64,000 nucleotides of DNA from Neodiprion pinetum (taxonomy: Eukaryota > Arthropoda > Insecta > Hymenoptera > Diprionidae): positions 32,371,922 to 32,435,921 of the forward strand of contig NC_060232.1 of assembly GCF_021155775.2 (NCBI RefSeq), read 5' to 3'. How positions within the stretch are numbered: position 1 is the first letter of the stretch; each line of letters opens with the position of its first letter. The notes below the pieces were generated by a model. The model saw nothing but the letters and a program-made list of their open reading frames with translations, ran no database searches and was not told the DNA's origin. Position numbers and translations under genes: made by a program. This document shows, piece by piece, positions 1 to 13,175 of the stretch.

Positions 1-1730
1 TCGTCCGCAAACATTTTAGAATTTTAGATAAAATGAATGAGAATAATTTTCTTGTACATTTAACTCGTTTCTCAAAACCAAATTTTTACGTTTGGTAACA
101 CAAAACAGTGAAACGGTGCACTTTGGGTATTATTTTCCGTAACTAATTTTACGGCAAAAGAATTTCCTGCGATATCGTAGTTGAAGTAAAAATTCCGGTT
201 TTGTCGGTACAAGAATTCTGTATTCAAGTTCAGCGTTTGATCATTTTTATCTAAACATTTGAGACTCAAGCGATCCGACGCATTGCAATCCGTTAGATTT
301 AAAAATGGGAGATTTCAATGCCTGTAAGAATCTGAACTAGTGAAGCTCGTTGGATAAAAGACTTTGTTCATCCGCCATGGTTGATTAAATTTTCCACCTA
401 ACCAATTAAGGTATATCTCTAATCATAGAATAATCTGGCATGTAGGTACGCGAAAAGATCTATTACACCCACTTTTTCACTCGACTCAGGGACAGACATC
501 GTCGATTGGAAAAATCGAATCGTTCACACTTCCCCGTGCACCGCAACGTCGCATCGTATTCTGTTAAAAATTTCTCTATGGAAGTTTTATTCGGATACGG
601 AACAGTGAATTCACCACATTTACTGTCTGTTCGATTTACAAATACAACAAATTTACCACACAACTTAGTAACTTCAAATGACTTTTTTGTGTTTTTCCTA
701 TAAATTTTAGTAAAATCAAAAATTGTCATATTGAATTCAAGACAAATACGTAATAATTTACGTCGCTGTACCGAATTCGTGAACCAGCAACCTGATTTCG
801 TAAATTGACAACTCTCTTGTAAAGTAAGTAGGTACGTAGTAAATTGAGAATGATTTTTAACAGTGATATAAAAAAGTATAGTTACGGATATTCGCGCATA
901 TCCCTTCCTGATTTACGACGCTGCTTGTTTCCTCCTCCTTTCCCCATTTTTCAAATTTGGTTTGATCGAAGTCCCCGTCGGGGGGTTTCTTATGGGTGGA
1001 CCCCGAGTTGGAGGGGTCCGATAAAGCAATCGTTTGCGTGGCGAGCGAGCGGGTCGGCGGGGCGTGGGTGTGGAACGCCGGAGACAGGCCACGCTAGAGA
1101 ACATGGACAACGTTCGGCCGGTCCGTATAGCCGCTGTCGCGGCGGGCGGCGCACTTTGTATCCACGCGGCTTTTGGCTCGATTAATCTTATCGATATATT
1201 ATTCGCCGCGCGCACGCTGCGAGATCCAATATACAAGAATAAAATGTCGTGCTGAGCTAGACATTGCGTTGCCGGCTTATAAAACGTCACGAAAATATTT
1301 TCTCGAACGAGAGAATTCCCCGCCGGCGTCGCGACGCTGCCCGGCGTACTCTTATCCCCCGAATCACGTTAACCGCGTGCCGCGTTGATTAGATCGGAAG
1401 CTGGTAGCGGGCAAGTAGCGGGTTTCTCGATAGACGAGGTCAAGGGTCGGGAATCGAGACGCGAGTGGCCGTCACGTCGTCGGCGTGTGAGACTGTTTTC
1501 CGACGGCTCCGTCACCGTAATTGATGGATAACGTTTATGCTCTAGTCGAAAAATACGTCGATTCAACAGGTCAGAGCCGCGCGCGACGGCATTCGATTAC
1601 CGAAATTGCTCCAATGTCGCCTCCCTTCCACCGAGGACAATATTTTGACTTTATCCGCGGTTTATTTACGACGACTCGCCGAGTTTCCCGTCACGCAGTC
1701 GCACCCAAGCCAACAAAGAATGAAAGGATA

Positions 1731-1733
<3 letters not shown>

Positions 1734-1761
<28 letters not shown>
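1734..1761 (+). repeat. (GAAA)n microsatellite
   Basis: About seven tandem GAAA units in otherwise unremarkable sequence. Confidence 0.9.
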
Positions 1762-1762
<1 letters not shown>

Positions 1763-2854
1763 GGAAAGGTGGAAGACGCGTAAGAGAAATTTAATACTGT
1801 CGTATAGAGTGAAAACACTGCGTCGGTTCGTATCCTGGGGTGCAAATTCAAGGGCAAAGGGCGGGGGCTCCGCGTCTGTCGGCAGGACGCGGAGGACACC
1901 GAGAGGCAGGAGGAGGCTCATTATCAGCAATTGTGGCTGGCGCCCTCCCGCCGGGACCGGAACGCCAGAACCACCCGCACGACCAACAAACCCGTCATCC
2001 TCCCTCTGCCCCGTCCACGACAACGGGGTTTAATTGCTCGATCAATCATTATTGTCGTCGACCGTGATATATTCCTCGTCCAGTGTCGCATGGATCGGTT
2101 AGCAAAATCCCCAGTCCACGTATATTCGTACGGTTAACCTGCGTCCGCATCGTCATCGTTATGTTAGGTTCCTCTAACATGGATTGGGATTTGAAACAAG
2201 TTGAAACGAAACGTCCCGCGCAATGTCGAAGAACGCTTTTTTTGATCGAACGAAAGATCCGTTTAGAACAATTGTAGACTACCGGAAAATACCGATCCGA
2301 GGTGAAAATACTTGCGTTGTAGGTATTTCGCTTTCACCCAAAGCAAGGTGAAACGGGAGGCAAGTATTGTCGTTGATCGATGTGGGTCTGATCGTAGAAC
2401 GTTAACCCGCTGCAATATTGGTAACCTTGTGCGTGATTTAAAAGTCGATCACCGTCGATAGCTTTCCACCTACGGAATTTCGCCGGTAATGTAATAAATT
2501 CGGAAGGTTTAAAAAGAGTACATATAACGCAGACTGCGAGGAGAGACGGGCAGTCCTAAAGCCGCAAGTTTCAAAATAATTGACCGACGACGTAATTTCT
2601 TAGCGAATACGCGTTGAACCGGCGAGATTTATGTTAAGAATCCGATCTTGTGCACGCCGCGGTTTGTGATATGAAAAAGGAGAGATAAGACGCGTGCGGC
2701 GGACGTATTTACACACAGGTTTATTGTCCATCTTTGGAGTTGTGCCTGTTATTCATTTTCCGTTCGTTCGGTCAGGAGGAACGACGCCGAGCGCAGAGGG
2801 TGAGTCGGGGTTCCAGGACTCATAACGCGCGGGGGGGAAGCGAAAGACGGCGAC

Positions 2855-2920
2855 AGAGAGAGAGAGAAGGGAAGAGAGGAGGAGGAGGAGGAGGAGGAGG
2901 AGGGAGGGAGGGAGAGAAGG
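2855..2920 (+). repeat. Purine microsatellite, (GA)n then (GGA)n then (GGGA)n
   Basis: A continuous purine tract whose core is about 9 copies of GGA at 2877-2902, bordered by GA and GGGA runs. Confidence 0.9.
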
Positions 2921-3006
2921 GGACCAGAAGAGGTTAGCGCTGTGTTGTGCCGCGGAGGTCATCGGGCTTCAAAGAGACAATTAATGTGCCGCGGACACAA
3001 TGGCGG

Positions 3007-3041
3007 ACCAATGGGCCCAATGGACCCAATGGACCCAATGG
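3007..3041 (+). repeat. 9-bp minisatellite, ACCCAATGG unit
   Basis: Four nearly perfect copies (ACCAATGG, GCCCAATGG, ACCCAATGG, ACCCAATGG) are followed by the inverted CCCATTG. An ATG at 3000 in good insect context (CACAATGG) reads the array as repeating xQW tripeptides in a 112-codon open frame. The opposite strand is also open for 108 codons, so I treat the frame as a by-product of the repeat. Confidence 0.85.
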
Positions 3042-3530
3042 CCCATTGTCAGCCGGCACAAGAGAGTGTCCCTGCAGTGTCTCTGTATAGTGGCGTGCAT
3101 AAAGCGTAAAGAAGGCTGCGGCTGCTCGAATCTATTGGTGTGGGCCCATCCGACGAGCCATGGGGGGCGGGGTGGAATGCATATCGTTAACTTTGGGGCC
3201 TCATCACGGTTCGAACGGTGCCTCAAAGACAACGTGGAATCACCGCTTATACGCGCTGGACAATGCATCGACAATGTCCTTACAACAGGGCAAACCGGCA
3301 ACGCCACGATCCTCTCTTATGCATATCCCGCGTCGTGATCGTCGCTGTCCTTCTCTCTGTCTTACTGCCACACCGCGGGCCTTAAATTTTCGCCGCAGAC
3401 GCGCGTGCGCCTTTCACGACGACGTGACGGCATATACCCGACAATTTTTGCTAAACGGTTCGAAGCGAGTGAACATCTTTTTCCCGTGGAAGCATCGATT
3501 CGAGACAAGGGCTGGACTTTTCGGGAGAAA

Positions 3531-3761
3531 TGACAGACGGGACCGACGGAAAATATTTTTTCAGGTATGCAGCTGACGGATGAATCGTTGCGAGCTTTGA
3601 TGAGCCTTCCAGGCCGAAAGTTGCGTCAGGATTACGGACTGACGCGTCTCGATGGAGGCTTTGAATGACAGAACGTCAGTGAAACGGCTTTTATTCTCCA
3701 CAGCCGTTCCTTTCAGTGGCAAAATATTACGATCAAGCTGTCATCTCCGGCCGACTGACAG
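3531..3761. promoter_or_regulatory. Cluster of four TGACAG (Homothorax/Meis-type) sites
   Basis: TGACAG occurs at 3531-3536, 3666-3671 and 3756-3761 on the plus strand and at 3738-3743 on the minus strand. A given 6-mer is expected about 0.1 times in 230 bp on both strands. The TGACAG core is the known Homothorax/Meis/TGIF recognition sequence. No gene is visible here, so an enhancer role is inference. Confidence 0.3.
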
Positions 3762-6700
3762 GAAAGATGCAAGACCGGTGCTGCTGCCGCACCATGAATC
3801 GACTTAGAACGTTCCGTCGGTCAATTGTTCACTTCGGTCGGCATAACGAACAGTAAAATTCGATTGCGCAAAGAGGCCGTCAGCTTTCGGTCTACGCGCC
3901 GTTTGCAAGCTGACCGTTTTTTAATCGTCGACAAACGTTGAACCCGTACGAGTTTAGCCGAAACTCCGTTCGCTCCTCGAATTGTCGCACTGCGATCATG
4001 CTGTTACCAAAAGTAAGACGACGACTCTCCTAACTCGTGCCGCTCTAATTTGATTGTCTAATGATCGGCGAGACTTTTAACAGTCCGTCAGACAGGGTCG
4101 TCGTATATTTAACGTCTGCTCGTAAAATTTCTCCGTCTCTCGTCGCCCGAAATAAACCCGTGGGTATAAAAAGAGTTGAAATGGTAAAAATACCCTGAAA
4201 AGGTTGGATGGAGAAGGAAGAAAAGGACTGTCCTACGCATCACGGTTGTTCGGACATTCGTGATCACGGACTCTCGTAAAATAAGAGTCATTACTCGGGA
4301 ATTGTATTAAAGAGCGAAGTTTGATGCCTGTACGGGACGCGATGCGTGGCGCGATGCAGTCCGACTCTCAAGAGCGTGGCGTTTAGAAAGAATAATGGCG
4401 TTTCGTAATGGTCCCTTGCAGTTCTATTTTGCATTTGCTGCGTCCTTTGTATTTCGGCATACCCGGAGGCCCCGCGGGTCACGAGGGGGACTCCATGAGG
4501 ACCTCGTCCAGGTCGCGTCTAATAATTGGCTCCGTTGAAAACCGCACTGCGCGACGAATCCTTCCTCTTCTTATTCTCTTCTCTTTCGGAGCCAAACTGG
4601 CGACGTGGAATCGCGCGCCCCCATTCCTCCGGCCTCATCGCAGTCCGGGTCCCGAATCCTCCCATTGACTCCGCCACGTGGGAACCGAAAACCATTTTTA
4701 CGTTCGCCATTCACGTGAAAGCGTCGAGCTGGCCCGGGGAATGGTATAACGGATTGTTTCTGGGAATAAGTAGTGAGACGCTTTGAGGAGGATTGACTCG
4801 CCTCCCCCGAAACGAGCTTCGAGCCAAACCGTGGACGCGGAACGGCGTCCGCCGAAATATAATAACAATAATGACAAGGCGAGAGCGTGGAGAATCCTCA
4901 TAAAAGTTCTATAAGTGGTCCGTTTTGTCTCCACATTGTCTCTGGGCCCGGCTTTCATGTCCCAAGAGCCAGCCGCCAGCTAGAACAAATCACGAACGGC
5001 TCGCGGGGGCCTCGGGAATTACTTGGCTGGCCCAAACTTACACGAACAAGTCCGAGGCACCGATCCGGAGGAGCGGCACAAGCACAGACGTGCACACCTG
5101 CACTCCCAGCGTGGTGTACCGGCCGGAGATAATAACCGACTCGGAGCAACTCGGACAAAATTTTATGTTATACCTTCCGAATCGCCTTGTGCCGCAAATT
5201 TTGGAAATCCCTTTTTACGGTTTACTGCCTCCGCGACGAGGCTGCTGCCCGCTCCTAAACAGAGGCACTTTGCTCACCCTCCCATCCCACTCGAAAGATG
5301 AACTTTAACGATTTAACTGCCCCGATCCGAGTGCTCAATATAATAACTCAGAAAATGGCCCCGAGCCTGGCATCGTTCCCGGAATTGCTTCTGGAAGTCG
5401 AGGACTTTGAGGGAAAAAAACTTCTGTCCGTGGAGGAAAAATAGAGAAGAAATTAATAGGTCGGTCTGCAGGCCTTTGCATCCCAACGTGCTTCTTTGTG
5501 AGAGGTGAATTTATCTAGTCGTAGACCTGGGTTATACATAGTTTCGAATTTGCACTGACGGACGAAGGTGTTCTTTTGTCGTTGATGATCGGATTACGAG
5601 TCGTTTCAAATTACCGTAATTACATTCTCACCGATGGACTTGCATCGAAGATGACTTTGTTGCGAAAGTCATTGAACGGTTCATTTTTTCTTTTCTCTTG
5701 CACGAGGTAACAGTGCGAATAATTGACGATTGCGAGTGACCAAGATTTTATACGCGGAAACCATTCTGCCGTTTTGACTAGGATCGTTAAATTCCTATCA
5801 AATCGTTAGATTAGCATTTTCCAACAATCTCCAACCAAAAATACTGGGAAAGAGATAAGCAAACGGTACGATGTAACAGTGCGTTCTTATTGCAAGACCA
5901 AGAAGACGAATCCAGTCCCCGAATCGAACGTGTTTTTGAACAGCATGAACGTGAAAGGTGATCCGATGTACGCTTGGTGAAAAAACATTCTCGAAGAATA
6001 TACGTAATGCTTACCAACTGAAAAATAATCCTGATTTTATACGCGGTAGAATTGAACAGGCGGCTGTTATAAACGGTATACATATAATATAATATCCTAG
6101 CGGTGTAGGAGGTGGGTGGTTGGGCATATACCGAAACTTAAGAGTACTGTCACGGCAATAATTAACACAAAGCGTCAGCGTCGCGGGTCCCGAAGGAATC
6201 TGAATTTAATACCAGCGCCATAAAACGCATGACGGCTTATGAATTAGGATGGTAATATAGGAAGGTGGGCCCGCACCGATACCTGGCCGAGCAGCGCCGA
6301 GAGAGTCAAAAGTAGGTGAGTAATATGGGTCCTTGGGGCTCGGGCCGTGGTAGGAGACGAGGCTGTCGCGATTCCCCGCTGTGCGTTGATGGCCTCATCT
6401 AGGCTAGGCCGAGCCCGAATAAGAGGGGCTCGTCTCGGCTCCAGAATTCAGTAATTAGCTTTTTCGTTTGGTGCCAATTACGTCCCTGATTTACATAGCG
6501 GCCCCCGTTACCCGGCTCACAATCAGTCCGTTAATGGATCTTCTCGGACGACGCGCGTCTGACGGATGCCCGGGCTGTCAATTTAAAAATGAAAGAAACA
6601 AAGAACGAAGAAGATGACGAAGGGGGATCGGGGGGATTTGGATGTAAAAAAATCACGAAGTAGACGGGGAGAAAAGGATGGACAAAAAACTTGCCTGAGC

Positions 6701-9700
6701 CACCGTGGACATCCCGCTGCGTAAAATTGTCTTTTGCCTCCGCCAACCGCAAACGCTTTTATACTTCAGCACACGCGCACGGCCAGCACACAGAAGAAGT
6801 TTGCCTGTAACGCCGGCCGAGAGTCCGGGTCCGCGTGCAGTGATTATACTAGGGGAACCATCATTTATCTAGGCTGGGCCCAGTTTGGGTCAGCTCGGGT
6901 CAGGTTAGGTCCAGCCACTGCAATCATGTCGCGGGACCCCCTCATTTTTTTGCCTTGACAAAAATAATAATTAAATACACAAGCCCGGTGCTTATTTCAC
7001 GCCGCCCCCTCCGCCCCTCTGTCTTTTGTTCGGCCGATAGCTGAGCAGCCGAGCCGCACCCTGATCCTTGTCGTCGTCGTACGTATATTACGGTAGGTGT
7101 ATACTTGTAATAGCCGAGTCATCGACGTTGCGACATTTTTCGCGATTCGGGAGAGCGGCGTTCGGTTCGATCGCGTCGGTTCCTGGAGCAAGGAGCCGCG
7201 GTTAAACGAGGAGCGTCTTGTCTTGTCTCCAGTTACGGGTGCTCCGCCCCTCGGAATCCTTCGGGCCCGTCGGCGGGGGGTCCCGATACGGGCAGCCCGG
7301 AGGGACCGCCGAACCACATTCTGTATCGAATTTGACGACCGTATACCTTGGTCGAATACCGGGACTAGGAAATTTGTGGTTTTCTACCGGGGTACTCGGC
7401 GCGCTACCCTACAAATTATTAATCGTCTCCTCCGAGGACGACGAGCGTCGGAGGCTGCGGAGCGGCGCTCCTCCTCAGGTAGCGCGCGATCCTTTGACCT
7501 CGGCTCGGTTTTCTCCCCCTTTCTCTCTCTCGCTCTCGGTTCGACCGTGATCCGCCTGTCCGCCCTACTGTCTCACCGAAAATTCCTGGGGCCGAAAATA
7601 CCGGGGCCCGCGGTTCAGCCCCCGAGTTGCTATTCATTTCGGTATTTCGGTCGGGCATAACGCGGGCCGACCGAGAGCTTGGGGAATTAATAAGTGACAA
7701 CTTGAAAAGGCATATGTTGCGCCCGGCATGGGTGCTCGTCGGAGGCGCAAGGTGTGTAAGCTTTGTCAAGAGCCGGCCGAAAGGGAACCGCGCGTGAACC
7801 CGGGGTTAGCCGCTGACCGTTTCGTCCGGCGGATACTTTTGTTGAGACTCCGAGATGGTGCGACCGGTGTAGACTACCGTTCTCGACGGCGAACAGCGCT
7901 TTGCGGTCGGTTCATATTTTAAGGTCTTAACCCTTGACCGCGACGCCGCTCCGTCAACGAATCAACGACCGAGTTCAAACTCTTCGATCTGGGTCAGTCG
8001 CGAGTCCGCCGCGTGCCGGCCGCGAGCTTGGTAGGTAAGAAAATTGTTGGAAAAGTGGTTGCAGGATCGACTCGCGATCGATTACATGACACGCAAAATA
8101 TCTCGTAGCCGAGATGAGGTATCGGGCGAGTGGTAGCGGGATAATCGGACGGTGGCCGTGCTGGTCGAAGGTGATTATCGTCCGAACGAATCAGGAGCGC
8201 GAAGCTCGGAGGGAGCGAAGGAACGCCGGAACGCGCGGGGCCTGTCAATTGATACGTACCCACCTTTGTCGATGGTGGTGTGGAAAAAGACGGAAGACGA
8301 AACAAGGGGGGGAATTAAAGGGAAGGGCGCGCATCGCCGGAATCGCTTCTTCATCGGCGGCATCCTGGGTGGCGGGGTTATAATTACTACAAGCCTGGAG
8401 CCGATGATTGGCCGGAGCGTCGCGGACTTCTGACGAGCAGCCACTCATGGCGTCTTCATTATAAATCATGAGAATCAGGCAAATTGATAACGGCGTCGAA
8501 GCGTGCTGCTGCGCGGAGCCGAGGATCCTCGGAGGGTCACGGTGGACCCGAATCAGGGTCCTGGAAGGGGTTCACCTCCACCCTCGGCCCAGCGGGGGTC
8601 GCGCCGAGTCGAGGGTGGAGGAGTAAAAAAGGATGGTTAAAAATCACAACTATAATAAGAAGCAAAAAAATAAATAAATAAAAAAACAAAAAAACGTAAA
8701 CAAAAAATACCGAGAGAAAAAAGAGCCGCGGAGGCTTTTCGTACGAGGAGTGGCGCTCGGGGGCCGCCGCTGCAGCACGGTACCGAAGATTCATAAATTA
8801 TTTCAGGAAAAAAGGAGGAAAAGTATTTCCAATTACAGTTTTTTGTGAAGAGCTGCCGCAGGCGACACAGCAGGGGGTCTGCTTAATGGCAACCCGTACC
8901 CGTCGCTCCTCTCCGCCGACGCCGACGCCGAGAGCCCTCTACGAACCCTTCGAGCCCCCGAAGCCCTCCGAAAACCTCTGAACTCCGATAAGCCCGACGC
9001 GTTGACCTCGGTAGCAGATCGCGATCCGTTGCAACGGTCATTTCGCGACTAGATCGGCGAAAAAGGCCGTAAGATCGTCTCCGATCCCCCGTTGCGTGAC
9101 GTTGCGTTGATTTCAGAAAATCCGTGCCGTTTTAATGAGAAATTTCTGCAGAGGTACGAGAGCGGCGAACGAGTCGCGGAACGCCGGTTATCACGGCTCA
9201 CGAACTGGCGAATTAGTAGCCAATATCCCGGAGGCGGGAGCGTAAGGAGCTCGATCGTTTCCCACCGTGTGTCAACCGCTGATTGCCCATTCTTCAATTT
9301 CCTCCCGGGGCCGTCTGTCAGGCAAGCTGAAGTATACATATATATATGCCGAGGTGGTTATACGGAGGAGTCCTCCTTCGGCCCATCGCGAGATCGCGGC
9401 TCTAATACGTCTACCAATACACGTAACCCAATATCGGGCCGGTGATAAACTGCGGGAACTTATCCACATTAAATTTAATGTAAGCCTGTCCGTGGAGTTA
9501 AATTTACAAAGAATTAACAAGACACAAACGGACTTTTAAACGATAGACATTCGGTATAAAGCGGCGAGGAATTTGTCACGTTGGAATGATCGAATACGCG
9601 TTTCTTCCGCGAGAGATTCCTGCCCCCAGCAGTTTACACGGAACTACTTCCCACCTATAACGGGCATTCAAGCTCAATATCGCTGGATTCGTTCACCGTA

Positions 9701-12145
9701 GTGTAATTTTTCAAACCTTCAACAAGGAAGTCGATACTGTATCACACGCGGAAGTTTTGCAGGTCAAATCAAGCACTGCGGCGTAATACGGCTCGATTTG
9801 CGACAGTATGGATACTCGACTTTTTACTCTCTTACGACCGACTCGAGTACGAGGTTAGCTAATTGACGGACTGGGATTTGAAACAAATCATCTCGAGCAT
9901 CATCGGTGTTGGCGAAAGCCTCGGTATCCTCGCGGTACAAGCGATCGTGATTAAGGCAATAGTCGGACTGGTAACGATGGGTCAGCAATCCGCAGGTGAC
10001 CGTGTCGAGATATTCGTTGGCCGGAGTCAAACGCGATCCGATATTCCGACAATGTGTCTTGTCGGGCATGTGGAAGTGGTCACGCGAAGCATCCAAACAT
10101 CGCGTTGTGTATAAATATTATTAACCTTTTTGGGCAAGACCGGGCGTGTACCGCCGCGAGGAAGTTATACCCAAACATATTTCCAAGGTATTCCAACATA
10201 TTCATAACTAATAGATCGGCGAGCGGTGGGTGACAGAGCAATACGTCCCGTGCCTCAATGTTCAAACGGTTCTCCGGACCGAGACCGTCATACATACCCG
10301 TGCATACTTACACCACGGCAGAAGGAGGATCCAAGGGGTCCGAGACCTCGTCGACCTGTCCAGCCGCTTAAGACCGTCTTATACGGCTCCGCACGAGTTA
10401 CACCCCGCTTCCTGCACCCACGGTAAATATCCTACGTCCCCGTCGTCCCGAACGAGCCTCCATATCACGTACACAGGTATCCCCGAGCCCGGTAATCCGG
10501 GGCCTAATTATCGAGCGCGAGGTAAAACCGTGCGTCTTCTCGGCAGCGGGCGCCTCGAAGTATAACTCTGGAGGAGGTAACGGCAGCTCGAGCATACCGT
10601 GACGGGGGCCACTTAACGAGAACTTGCCGGACGTATCGACGGAGCCATATTCCTGTGACTAATATTGCCATTTCGATAGATGCGTAGGGAACGTGCGCAC
10701 TAATTAAGAAAACTAACCAACCAACCGACCAGCCAGCCAGCCGACTATACATATACATACGACCCGTGCGATGACCGGCCGTAATATCTCTCCCTCGATC
10801 TGTGATCCTCCTACGCGAGCTGATATTTCGTCGTCGGTTTATCTACACCGGACGGGATTAAAGAGGATGTAGGTACGAAGGAGTGGAAGCGAGAGACGCT
10901 GTTTGACCCGATGATTTGATCCCGTTAAATGACCGCTCGAGACAGGCTTTATACGGAGTAAGGAGAACAGTGCAGTCGCGCTCCGCGCCATCGGAGAGAT
11001 GGGAACCCTGCGACACCGCAGCGGGTGTCCGCGCTGCACGGTTGACCTCCGACCCCGGGTCCTCCCGCGACAGGGTGCGGCCCTGTACCGCGTTTACGAA
11101 GGCGCTCCGTTTCCACCGGGGGGTTTGCAGGGCGAGAGGCGGGGGCCTAGCTCCACGACAATGGGCCCAGTCATACGATAATAATGATCAATTATCGATC
11201 TGTCATTCAACAGGCTCGCTCCAGGAATGCACGACGAATCGAACTCCTTCGTCTTCTCCTCCTTCGTCTTCCTCGGGTCTGCCTCCTGCAGTCCTACCTG
11301 CACAATCTTATCCTCACTCTCCTCCGTTCCTCGTGCGCATACCTAGGTACGTATAATTTCGTCTTCGTCCAAGGATCACGGACTCGGTTTTGCAGTACGA
11401 AAATTTGCTCCAATTTCCTATTGCCATTTCCACAGACGAGATTTTACGGCGGTTAAACTATTATAGGATATGCGCGTTTCTTCAAAACGAACGGCCCCTC
11501 GAGTGTGATATACGACCGAGATGTTTTCCCGTTCGGAATTAGCACCCACCCTACGGCGTCCGTTTCTCTGTTTTAATAAAACGAGCAAAAAACGGAAATG
11601 AAGAAAAAAGAACAGGAACAACCGAAAAATGCCGAAGATATTCAAATTGAGATTTGACGGTCAACAGTCGCTTCGTGAGCAGCCGGCGGTCCCTCGAGTT
11701 GGCGCAAGCTGATCGGAATCCAAAGCAGCAACCATGCGACCGCGGCCAATGACAAGGCACATTCACCACCGGCGCTCTTACAGCGCACGACACGTGGGTC
11801 TGTAGGTTGCACCCGATATACCCGTGTAACGTACAACACATACGCCCGGCGTCACGTGTACCTGTAACAGGTATGCAAGTGCACGCAGGCGGTACCTCAC
11901 ACATGTCAGGTTTGTCTCGTTAGCGCGGCGATGGTACGCGCAACAGCGTTATTACACGTCGAAAGGCCGGGTGGTATCAACGATAAACGATAGACGATAG
12001 ATCGCAACGAATCTCACTTTCTCCATCACCTTATCGGCTGTTCATTCACTCGCGGCATTAAACCGGGACCGAAGCGTCCATCGACGAGACAACCGTGCAG
12101 CTAGGCGTATCTGCATATCTATAACGTATACGTGTAAAATGTACG

Positions 12146-12151
<6 letters not shown>
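3762..12151. other. Gene-free stretch
   Basis: No coding exon is supported. The longest frame (7097-7660, 187 codons) begins with GTG and encodes Arg-rich GC-driven sequence. Frames at 9824-10295 on the minus strand were read and match nothing I know. A perfect Su(H) site CGTGGGAAC lies at 4677-4685. Confidence 0.65.
10717..10743 (+). repeat. Tetranucleotide repeat, AACC grading into AGCC
   Basis: About seven tandem four-base units changing from CCAA to CCAG. Confidence 0.8.

Positions 12152-12218
<67 letters not shown>
12152..12218 (+). repeat. Compound (AT)n-(TG)18 microsatellite
   Basis: (AT)n at 12152-12182 passes directly into (TG)18 at 12183-12218. Translated frames here give only HTHT and YIYI strings. 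Confidence 0.97.
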
Positions 12219-12221
<3 letters not shown>

Positions 12222-12607
12222 AGTACACGTATAGTATATACCGATACGTACAAACTCTTGTGCCCCGTGAAATCCGTGACGGCAAAAGGTGCGACTCGAG
12301 GAGTTGCGGTACGACCGGCAATTGTTTTCTGACGATGAAGAAGAAGCGGAAGAAGTCATCGTCGAGGCAATTCGCCTTCTATACACGGGCGTACGATACG
12401 TACGTATGCGCGTATACAAGCAGCTCGGTGCCCGGGGCGAAAAACGTTATCCGCTGCATGCATAAACGCCTTGTACATACCGGAGCAAAGTGCGGAGTAT
12501 TTCTGCAGCATTTCGCTCTCCCGGGTCGCTTCCAGGTTTCTCACAGCAGTAAAATCTGGGAATAACTACCGGCCGGGATGGTAATATAAAAACAAAAGCA
12601 CGGCTGA

Positions 12608-12690
12608 AATTAATAGTAATAATAATGATAACAACAATGACAATGACATTAATGATACTGGTAATGATGATAATGACGACAACGACGAGG
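12608..12690 (+). repeat. Imperfect trinucleotide repeat (AAT/GAT/GAC)
   Basis: A stretch of degenerate AAT, GAT, AAC and GAC triplets, consistent with a decaying microsatellite. Confidence 0.75.
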
Positions 12691-12870
12691 TATAGAAGCG
12701 GGTCTCGAAGAGTAGACGTATAGAACGGTGGTAAGCGGTGTTGCTAACTGGAGCCACCCGGGGCCACGGCGTCATCGGGTACCGCGCCACGTTGCTGACG
12801 GTCGAACGAAGGGCCGGAGAGCCGGGAGTCGGGAGTCGGGCGAAAGAGGAGCTGCGAAGGAGGGTGGGAG

Positions 12871-12871
12871 G

Positions 12872-12894
<23 letters not shown>
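12871..12894 (+). repeat. (GA)12 microsatellite
   Basis: A pure GA run followed by interrupted GCGAGG-rich purine sequence. Confidence 0.9.
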
Positions 12895-12902
<8 letters not shown>

Positions 12903-13153
12903 CGAGGAGGGGGAGAAAAACACCCCCCGTCGCGACGCTGCCGCCTAATCATTCTTTAAACGCGCATAAACAAGGCTCCGGCCCACCGCCGGCATCACCG
13001 GGAGAACCAGAACCGACGGTGGTTGTGGAGCCGCCGGCACCATCACCGTCATCACCGTTGGCACCGCGGCGAGCCGCGGGGATACCGGAACGGTGAACCG
13101 GCATCAGCGAGCTGGGAATGCGATATGAATAATGTCATTCCTCGGCCCGTCCA

Positions 13154-13175
13154 CCCCCGTCCCCGTCCCCGTCCC
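13154..13175 (+). repeat. (CCCCGT)n short tandem repeat
   Basis: Three to four copies of a CCCCGT hexamer in a GC-rich stretch. Confidence 0.85.

Larger units (their letters stand above)
1..2999. other. Gene-free stretch
   Basis: No recognisable gene. The first 900 bases are AT-rich and the rest GC-rich. It holds two microsatellites and one TATCGATA (the DRE/DREF core) at 1189-1196. The open frame at 1521-2033 is Arg-rich and runs through the GAAA repeat. Confidence 0.7.

Noticed and set aside
3593..3605. AGCTTTGATGAGC, identical to the 3' part of insect miR-2
   Set aside because: The miR-2 seed TATCACAG is absent and I saw no hairpin; coincidence.
7097..7660. 187-codon plus-strand open frame
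   Set aside because: It starts with GTG, is Arg-rich in GC-rich DNA, has no recognisable domain, and opposite frames are also open.
2185..9886. Identical 15-mer TGGGATTTGAAACAA at 2185-2199 and 9872-9886
   Set aside because: A few exact 15-mer matches are expected by chance within 64 kb, and flanks do not align.
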